This document shows positions 6,101-9,958 of a DNA stretch of 9,958 bases, one piece after another. Where the stretch lies: NCBI GenBank assembly GCA_016217625.1, contig JACRHK010000031.1:1-9958 (forward strand), read 5' to 3'. The DNA is from Nitrospirota bacterium. GTDB taxonomy: Bacteria > Nitrospirota > RBG-16-64-22 > JACRHK01. The notes under the pieces were generated by a model. It was not told where the DNA came from and made no database searches. It saw nothing but the letters and a program-made list of their open reading frames with translations. A program made the position numbers and the translations under genes. How positions within the stretch are numbered: the first letter of the stretch is position 1; the number at the start of each line of letters is the position of its first letter.

Positions 6101-6148
6101 GTCTCATGGACTCATTGACTCATTGACTTATTGACTTATTGACTCTTT
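6101..6148. repeat. Octamer tandem array, consensus GACTYATT, about six units
   Basis: Units on the plus strand are GTCTCATG (degenerate), GACTCATT, GACTCATT, GACTTATT, GACTTATT and GACTCTTT (degenerate). The array covers the last codons and TAA stop of the permease (6128-6130) and the whole leader of the SRAP gene. It is strikingly AT-rich for this genome. Confidence 0.9.
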
Positions 6149-7702
6149 ACAATCCAGACTCCGCCCCCAGGTGAGAAGTAACAACACCACGATTCCATAG
6201 GCCGCGGCGATCTGAAGCGGCCAGGACACCCCTGCCTCTGCGGCGAGCTGCCAGGGAAGGAACAACCGCCCGTCGTCGAAGGGCGAATGGATGACGCCGA
6301 AGAGGGTGAGGAGTGCGGCGACCCCCGCATAGCCCGCGGCTGCGTGGAGGCGCCGTTGGATGATGAACGTGAGCATCGAAGCCCAGAGCATGGCCGTGAT
6401 GAGGAAGCCGTTCGCCATCAGGAGAAGCCCTTGATAGGCCGCGGCCCAATCCGCTTTGAGCGCCGAAGGGACGACGCCGACATTCCCCAACGCCCCCTTC
6501 ACCTCCACCAAGACCAGGTAGGCCATGATCGGCACAAACGCCAGGGCCACGGACTTGTGGTGCTCCCCCGGCGTCGCCCGGAAGGCCTGCGCCATGATCT
6601 CCAGGCCGATGAAGACGAGGATCGGCGCCACCGCCGCCTCGGGCACCAGGGCCACCAACCACGCCAGCAGTCCCAACACCCCCGCCCCGCCGATGACCAG
6701 GGCCGTCAGGAGCGTGTACCCCGCGCCGCCCCCCATCCCCTTGTAGGCCGGATGGCCGATATAGGGGGTCGTCTGGACGACGCTCCCGCAGAGGCCGCCG
6801 ACAAGCGTTGCGATCCCGTCCGTCAGGAGGATCCGGCGCGTCGGGTAGTCATCCCCCGCGGCCGCCGCGCTCTCGGTCACGTCGATCCCGCCGATGACGA
6901 CGGCCAGGGCGAAGGGGATCGCCACGGGAAGAAAAGGCAGGACGCCCGACATCCCCTCCAGGAAGGACAGTGTCGGTAGGGGCAGGGCCGCCTGGAGCGC
7001 ATGAAAGTCCGCATGCGGTTCTGTCCCTTGCGCGGACAGACCGAACAAGTGCAGCAGGTAATACAGCATCGTGCCGACCAAGACGCCGGCGAACGCCCCG
7101 GGGATGCCCCAAGGAAACCGGATCTTTCCGATGATGGCCGTCAGGATGATCACCAGGCTCACGAGACCGACGATGGGGTGGTGGAAAATGCGAAGCGACG
7201 GAAAGAACGCGATAAGCAGGATGGCGATGGCCGCAATGGGACCCAGGAGGCCCGCCCGGGGGACCGCGCGTCGGATCGCGGGGCCGACAAAAGCCAAGGC
7301 GCTCTTCAGGCCGCCCGTGAGGACGATGGCCGCCATGGCGATGGCCCACGCCTTGTGCGGATCGCGCGTGAGGACGAACGCAGGACCGATGACGCCGAAC
7401 GCGAAGGCGAACAGCGACGGAGTGTCGATCCCCAGCGGCATGGCCGTCACGTCCGTCCGGCCCGTCCTCCGGGCGAGCGAGACCGCCATGCGTGTGTAGG
7501 CCAGGTCGCCGATGACCACGCCCACCACGCAACCCGGCAGGATCTGCGTGAGGACGAGATCCGCCGGAAACCCGAAGACGCCGATGAGGACACCAGAGAG
7601 GATCACGAGCTGCGTGAGGTTGTCGATGATGAGGCCGAAGAAGGCGTTCAGATCGCCCGGCCGGAAGAGGGGGTAGGGGTTAGGGGATGAGGAATGGAAC
7701 AT
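6128..7702 (-). CDS. NCS2-family-like permease (xanthine/uracil/AzgA-type)
   Basis: A 524-aa very hydrophobic inner-membrane protein with about a dozen membrane segments. The N-terminal FRPGDLNAFFGLIIDNLTQL (13-32) and the TAMPLGIDTPSLFAFAFG stretch (86-103) correspond to the first conserved loop of nucleobase transporters. AVVIGGIDVTESAAAAGDDY (267-286), with E277, matches the substrate-site helix of NCS2 proteins. TTPYIGHPAYKGMGGGAGYT (311-330) follows. It is expected to move a nucleobase or similar compound with protons; the substrate cannot be told. The ATG at 7702 is preferred; a TTG at 7723 is in frame but lies in the octamer array. No Shine-Dalgarno is evident. The C-terminal residues SISQ and the TAA are encoded by the array at 6101-6148, so the tail is repeat-derived. 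Confidence 0.85.
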   Translation of the reverse strand: MFHSSSPNPYPLFRPGDLNAFFGLIIDNLTQLVILSGVLIGVFGFPADLVLTQILPGCVVGVVIGDLAYTRMAVSLARRTGRTDVTAMPLGIDTPSLFAFAFGVIGPAFVLTRDPHKAWAIAMAAIVLTGGLKSALAFVGPAIRRAVPRAGLLGPIAAIAILLIAFFPSLRIFHHPIVGLVSLVIILTAIIGKIRFPWGIPGAFAGVLVGTMLYYLLHLFGLSAQGTEPHADFHALQAALPLPTLSFLEGMSGVLPFLPVAIPFALAVVIGGIDVTESAAAAGDDYPTRRILLTDGIATLVGGLCGSVVQTTPYIGHPAYKGMGGGAGYTLLTALVIGGAGVLGLLAWLVALVPEAAVAPILVFIGLEIMAQAFRATPGEHHKSVALAFVPIMAYLVLVEVKGALGNVGVVPSALKADWAAAYQGLLLMANGFLITAMLWASMLTFIIQRRLHAAAGYAGVAALLTLFGVIHSPFDDGRLFLPWQLAAEAGVSWPLQIAAAYGIVVLLLLTWGRSLDCKESISQ

Positions 7703-7705
7703 CAA

Positions 7706-7802
7706 AATGAGCAAATGAGTCAATAAGTCAATGAAAAAATGTGTTAAACATATTGGCTCATTCCCTTATTGACTCATTGACTTATTGACTTATTGACTTA
7801 TT
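7706..7802. repeat. Head-to-head octamer arrays between the 58-aa ORF and the permease
   Basis: Four reverse-oriented units (AATGAGCA, AATGAGTC, AATAAGTC, AATGAAAA; 7706-7737) and six forward units (GGCTCATT, CCCTTATT, GACTCATT, then GACTTATT three times; 7755-7802) face each other across 17 bp. The two arms are complementary and could fold into a long AT-rich hairpin in RNA. The TAA of the 58-aa gene (7798-7800) lies inside, and the permease start lies just beyond the other end. Confidence 0.9.
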
Positions 7803-7974
7803 TCCCGCTCGCCGCCTTCTGCGCGTAGCGGTCGTGGAGGACCACCAGGGCCTTCTCCGTCTCCGGATCGAACTGCTTCCGCTCCTTCATGAGATTTTCC
7901 AGCATCCCCTTCAGATCCTCCGGCTTCGCGGCAGCCAGCGTCTTTTCCCAGTAACTCAGGATGTCTTGAATCAT
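7798..7974 (-). CDS. Hypothetical protein, 58 aa
   Basis: I do not recognise a family. The protein is soluble, charged and probably all-helical: MIQDILSYWEKTLAAA, then KPEDLKGMLENLMKERKQF and PETEKALVVLHDRYAQKAA. An AGGAGGG site stands upstream; it is 10 nt from the ATG at 7974 and 4 nt from an in-frame GTG at 7980 that would add two residues, so the start is uncertain by two codons. The good ribosome site and codon use support a real gene. It is the first gene upstream of the permease on the same strand, about 95 bp away with an octamer array between, and may share its transcript. A role with the permease is possible but has no sequence support. Confidence 0.7.
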   Translation of the reverse strand: MIQDILSYWEKTLAAAKPEDLKGMLENLMKERKQFDPETEKALVVLHDRYAQKAASGK

Positions 7975-8045
7975 TCTCACTTTCCCTCCTGTTCGTCGCT
8001 AAATTACGAGAATTTGGCCGCCCCTATCGGACGAGCTTCGAACCT

Positions 8046-8075
8046 ATTTTGAGCGCAGCGGCCTTCCCCTGTCAA
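8046..8075 (-). promoter_or_regulatory. Candidate promoter for the 58-aa ORF and permease
   Basis: The minus strand has a perfect TTGACA (8070-8075), an 18-bp spacer and CAAAAT (8046-8051, four of six). Transcription would start near 8039, leaving a leader of about 65 nt. The -35 falls in the loop and the spacer in one arm of a 12-bp inverted repeat, which could serve as an operator. Confidence 0.4.
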
Positions 8076-8099
8076 CGTGATCGGCGTAGGCCGCTGCGC
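8053..8099. repeat. 12-bp perfect inverted repeat
   Basis: GCGCAGCGGCCT (8053-8064) is mirrored exactly by AGGCCGCTGCGC (8088-8099) with a 23-nt loop. It overlaps the candidate promoter for the 58-aa gene. No T-run follows either arm. Confidence 0.7.
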
Positions 8100-8290
8100 A
8101 TCCCGCGCCCTCCTACCCCCGCCGGCACACTCTTAGAGCCGCGGGCGGGGGTCGGGCGCGTAAGTGGTGTGGCCGCTAGGCCGCGGCCACGGCCTCGCTG
8201 GGCCGCTCGGTCCTGTCCTCTATCCCCGCCGGGCCGCCCCCACCCGGCCCGCCTGGGGCCTCTGCCGCCTGGGGTGGGTAGACCTAATTT
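8100..8290. other. GC-rich (about 78%) hairpin-rich intergenic stretch
   Basis: No convincing gene is present; the open frames here give Pro/Arg/Ala-rich low-complexity translations. It contains a perfect 8-bp stem with 6-nt loop (GTGGCCGC at 8169-8176, GCGGCCAC at 8183-8190), a 7-bp stem (CGGGCCG at 8230-8236, CGGCCCG at 8245-8251) and a 10-bp direct repeat CCGCCTGGGG (8249-8258 and 8265-8274). It separates the lower-GC restriction-modification genes from the core genes. It could be a termination region or a structured RNA; I cannot tell. Confidence 0.5.
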
Positions 8291-9088
8291 TTAGTCAGAC
8301 GTACGCTGTCGATAGGCGGCTAGGTCGGCTTCGGTCACTTCCTCCGGCGGGACCAACTTGTAATGCCTCTCAGCAGCGATGCTGACGCCGTTTTCACTCT
8401 GCTCAAACTCGAACAACGCGATGACATTGTCCTGCATGAATTGCGCGGCGACTGGTCGGCAGATCAGCGATGGAAACTTTTGAGCGCAGACGGCGAAGTC
8501 TTGTTCGATTTGCACGATGCTCAACCTGTCAGTACCGCCCTTGGCTTGGATCGGAAAGACGTAGTGAATCCCCTTCTTATCGACGCCGACGTAGATTTCG
8601 TCGGTCTCTACCTGGCCCATTTCGGGCACCGTTGTCCGCAGGTGGTTCTGAAGCGAGTGGCAGGTGACGCCGGTGAAAATATCGACAAGCCGGTTGTAGC
8701 GTACCTTAGCGAGCAGCGCTTGTTCATCATTGAAAGCATACTTGGCGACGATGCCAGGGGTGGCGTCGGGCACTTTTGTTGCGGTCATGTTTAAATTCGG
8801 GACGAGAGGCGTGTTTGGCACGAGGACGAAGCGATACTTGCTCCGGCCTGCTGGGCGAATGATCCACGCTTCGCCTTCGCCAGCCGTGGCTTGGATTTTG
8901 GCCGGCAGGGCTGCGCGGTATCGAAAACTGTAGACCAAATCCCCAAGGTTCTTGGGCAGATCAACCTTGAGGACTTTGCCGAACTTGACGATCTCCTCCC
9001 GCTCGAAACCTACTTCCCGCATGCCGGGCTTGAATTTTGAGCGGAAGATCTTCTCGATGATCGAAACGTAGATTTTCTGTCGGCTCAC
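8291..9088 (-). CDS. Putative type II restriction endonuclease
   Basis: A 265-aa protein. The segment QVETDEIYVGVDKKGIHYVFPIQAKGG (159-185) has the form of a PD-(D/E)xK nuclease core: acidic residues E161/D163/E164, then a strand ending in Q181-A-K183, with Q in place of the usual E before the lysine. TDRLSIVQIEQD follows as a helix. The GTG start at 9088 overlaps the TGA of the methyltransferase as GTGA. This gene pairing and the motif together are why I call it the restriction subunit, expected to cut unmodified DNA at the site protected by its partner. I do not recognise its recognition specificity. The reading frame is intact, so the pair may be active. G+C is lower than in the core genes, which fits transfer. 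Confidence 0.75.
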   Translation of the reverse strand: MSRQKIYVSIIEKIFRSKFKPGMREVGFEREEIVKFGKVLKVDLPKNLGDLVYSFRYRAALPAKIQATAGEGEAWIIRPAGRSKYRFVLVPNTPLVPNLNMTATKVPDATPGIVAKYAFNDEQALLAKVRYNRLVDIFTGVTCHSLQNHLRTTVPEMGQVETDEIYVGVDKKGIHYVFPIQAKGGTDRLSIVQIEQDFAVCAQKFPSLICRPVAAQFMQDNVIALFEFEQSENGVSIAAERHYKLVPPEEVTEADLAAYRQRTSD

Positions 9089-9958
9089 AAGGCTGCCTTT
9101 CTGTGGTCTCTCTTGCCCGGCCAGCGGAGGAGTACGACCTCCTCACGCAGTTGTTCTTTTGTTGCAGTGGCCAGCCGAGTCCGAAACAAATCAATGCCCA
9201 TCACTTCATAGCCTAGCGAGCGAGCGATGCCGGCTAGAAGTTGCCCGGTTCGGATCATCACCCGGAGGTACGATGCCTGGTCTCCCACGACATAAGCGAG
9301 CTGAGCGCCTGGACGCAGTATTGTACGGAGGTCAGAAAGATGGCGGGCCATACCTCCGAAGTACAGCTTTGTGACCCTTGCATACTGGCGCTCAAAACCA
9401 GAAGTTTTGCCAAGTTCGATACGCCTCTTCTCAATGGCGCGAGCGATTCGTTGAATCTCTTTGTGATCAGCTACCAGCAGGTCATCCTGATCGTCCCTGT
9501 ACACGCTGCGGGTGTTAGATCGCACGAATCCCTGTTTGACCAACCGCAAATCCTGCTTGTTACGGATAAAACCTAGCAACACCGACTCAAGACGGGTGGT
9601 TCGAGTATAGTCCTTCTCATTGGGGTACGGCGGCGACGTAATTACTGCATCTACAAAAGCTGGCTCCAAGGCAGGAGTTAGGCGCCTTGAGTCGGCTCGA
9701 TGAACAACGGATCGGGTATGGGCTTTGGCCCTTAATACACGCAGGTCGTCCGCCATCTCCCGCATCTCGTTCAACCAAGGCGCGACTGCCGGAGCATCAG
9801 GCTTAGCAGGGCCGATCCCTACTTCTGGCCCGAAGTGGAGGTTGCTAATTTGGAAGACAATCGCTTTGGCCAAAGCCAATCGCTCATGTTCACTGTACCG
9901 CTCATCCTCGTGTTCCTTCAGAGTCCCAAGCAATACCAGCGTCTTGTGCAGCGGCAGC
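9085..9958 (-). CDS. DNA methyltransferase (N4-cytosine or N6-adenine), N-terminus cut by window edge
   Basis: The last 290 residues of the protein are visible, and the frame stays open to the right edge, so the true start lies outside. VVHRADSRRLTPALEPAFVDAVITSPPYPNEKDYTRT holds the catalytic TSPPY motif (visible residues 107-111), preceded by the typical acidic strand. The later FGGMARHLSDLRTILRPGAQLAYVVGDQ fits the post-catalytic strands. The AdoMet-binding DPFxGxG motif is not in the visible part and should lie upstream, as in related enzymes where it comes before TSPPY. Target base and site are unknown. A stretch between about residues 120 and 185, with VKQGFVRSNTRSVYRD, may be target recognition. 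It overlaps the putative endonuclease gene by 4 bp, making an operon that makes the methylase first. Confidence 0.88.
   Translation of the reverse strand, partial: LPLHKTLVLLGTLKEHEDERYSEHERLALAKAIVFQISNLHFGPEVGIGPAKPDAPAVAPWLNEMREMADDLRVLRAKAHTRSVVHRADSRRLTPALEPAFVDAVITSPPYPNEKDYTRTTRLESVLLGFIRNKQDLRLVKQGFVRSNTRSVYRDDQDDLLVADHKEIQRIARAIEKRRIELGKTSGFERQYARVTKLYFGGMARHLSDLRTILRPGAQLAYVVGDQASYLRVMIRTGQLLAGIARSLGYEVMGIDLFRTRLATATKEQLREEVVLLRWPGKRDHRKAAL

Noticed and set aside
6287..7690. Plus-strand frames of about 230 aa opposite the permease
   Set aside because: Their Arg/Asp/His-rich translations are shadows of the hydrophobic permease codons; no recognisable domains.
6101..7802. CRISPR array
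   Set aside because: The repeats are 8 bp and directly tandem, without spacers, and no cas genes are present.
8000..8050. Possible tRNA because of a GGTTCGAA string on the minus strand
   Set aside because: Flanking bases do not form a T-stem and no anticodon or acceptor arms can be drawn.
8049..8294. 81-aa plus-strand frame in the GC-rich block
   Set aside because: Low-complexity Pro/Arg composition, no ribosome site, and no conserved-looking segment.
8800..8933. Plus-strand frames opposite the putative endonuclease
   Set aside because: Antisense to an intact frame that overlaps the methylase by a coupling GTGA; no independent evidence.

Overview
The window comes from a GC-rich bacterial chromosome. 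The core genes run at about 65-73% G+C by hand counts of sample lines. Nothing here fixes the taxon. The mix of receiver-kinase hybrids, a DhnA-type class I aldolase, an SRAP protein, an NCS2-like permease and short degenerate intergenic repeats would suit a free-living environmental lineage such as Methylomirabilota/Rokubacteria or a deltaproteobacterial-type group. That is a guess from gene content. Nearly all genes lie on the minus strand; one small gene and one transposase relic lie on the plus strand.

Region 1 (1-3152) is a signalling block. Read on the minus strand it starts with a strong TTGACA-N18-TATAGT promoter (3123-3152) driving a stand-alone receiver protein (2700-3071) and a small unknown ORF (2405-2689). 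A decayed IS4/DUF4372-type transposase fragment on the plus strand (2220-2463, three frameshifts) follows and overlaps the 3' end of that ORF. After a sigma-54-like -24/-12 element come two receiver-kinase hybrids: REC-PAS-HisKA-HATPase (508-2028, TTG start) and REC-HisKA (from 511, running off the left edge), overlapping by ATGA. No DNA-binding output domain is visible.

Region 2 (3233-4870) holds a divergent plus-strand gene for a 131-aa protein resembling the DUF6982-type family (3299-3694), a 7-bp tandem repeat (3706-3735), and a minus-strand class I fructose-bisphosphate aldolase (3797-4720) with a near-consensus promoter and Shine-Dalgarno.

Region 3 (4868-5390) is a hicB-hicA toxin-antitoxin pair on the minus strand with its own promoter.

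Region 4 (5425-8100) contains, in transcription order, a 58-aa hypothetical protein, an NCS2-like permease and an SRAP (YedK/HMCES) protein. Arrays of an 8-bp repeat (GACTYATT) separate these genes. The stop codons of the first two genes lie inside the arrays, and the arrays carry stops in all frames on both strands. A possible promoter with a 12-bp inverted repeat lies at 8046-8099.

Region 5 (8100-8290) is a roughly 78% G+C, hairpin-rich stretch with no convincing gene.

Region 6 (8291-9958) is a restriction-modification pair: a DNA methyltransferase with a TSPPY motif, cut by the right edge, and a candidate PD-(D/E)xK-like endonuclease overlapping it by GTGA. Its G+C is lower (about 52-60% in sampled lines), which fits acquisition by transfer.

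The genes are mostly a patchwork of independent modules. The least explained features are the octamer arrays at gene borders, the structured GC block beside the restriction-modification pair, and the receiver-rich signalling cluster without an output domain.
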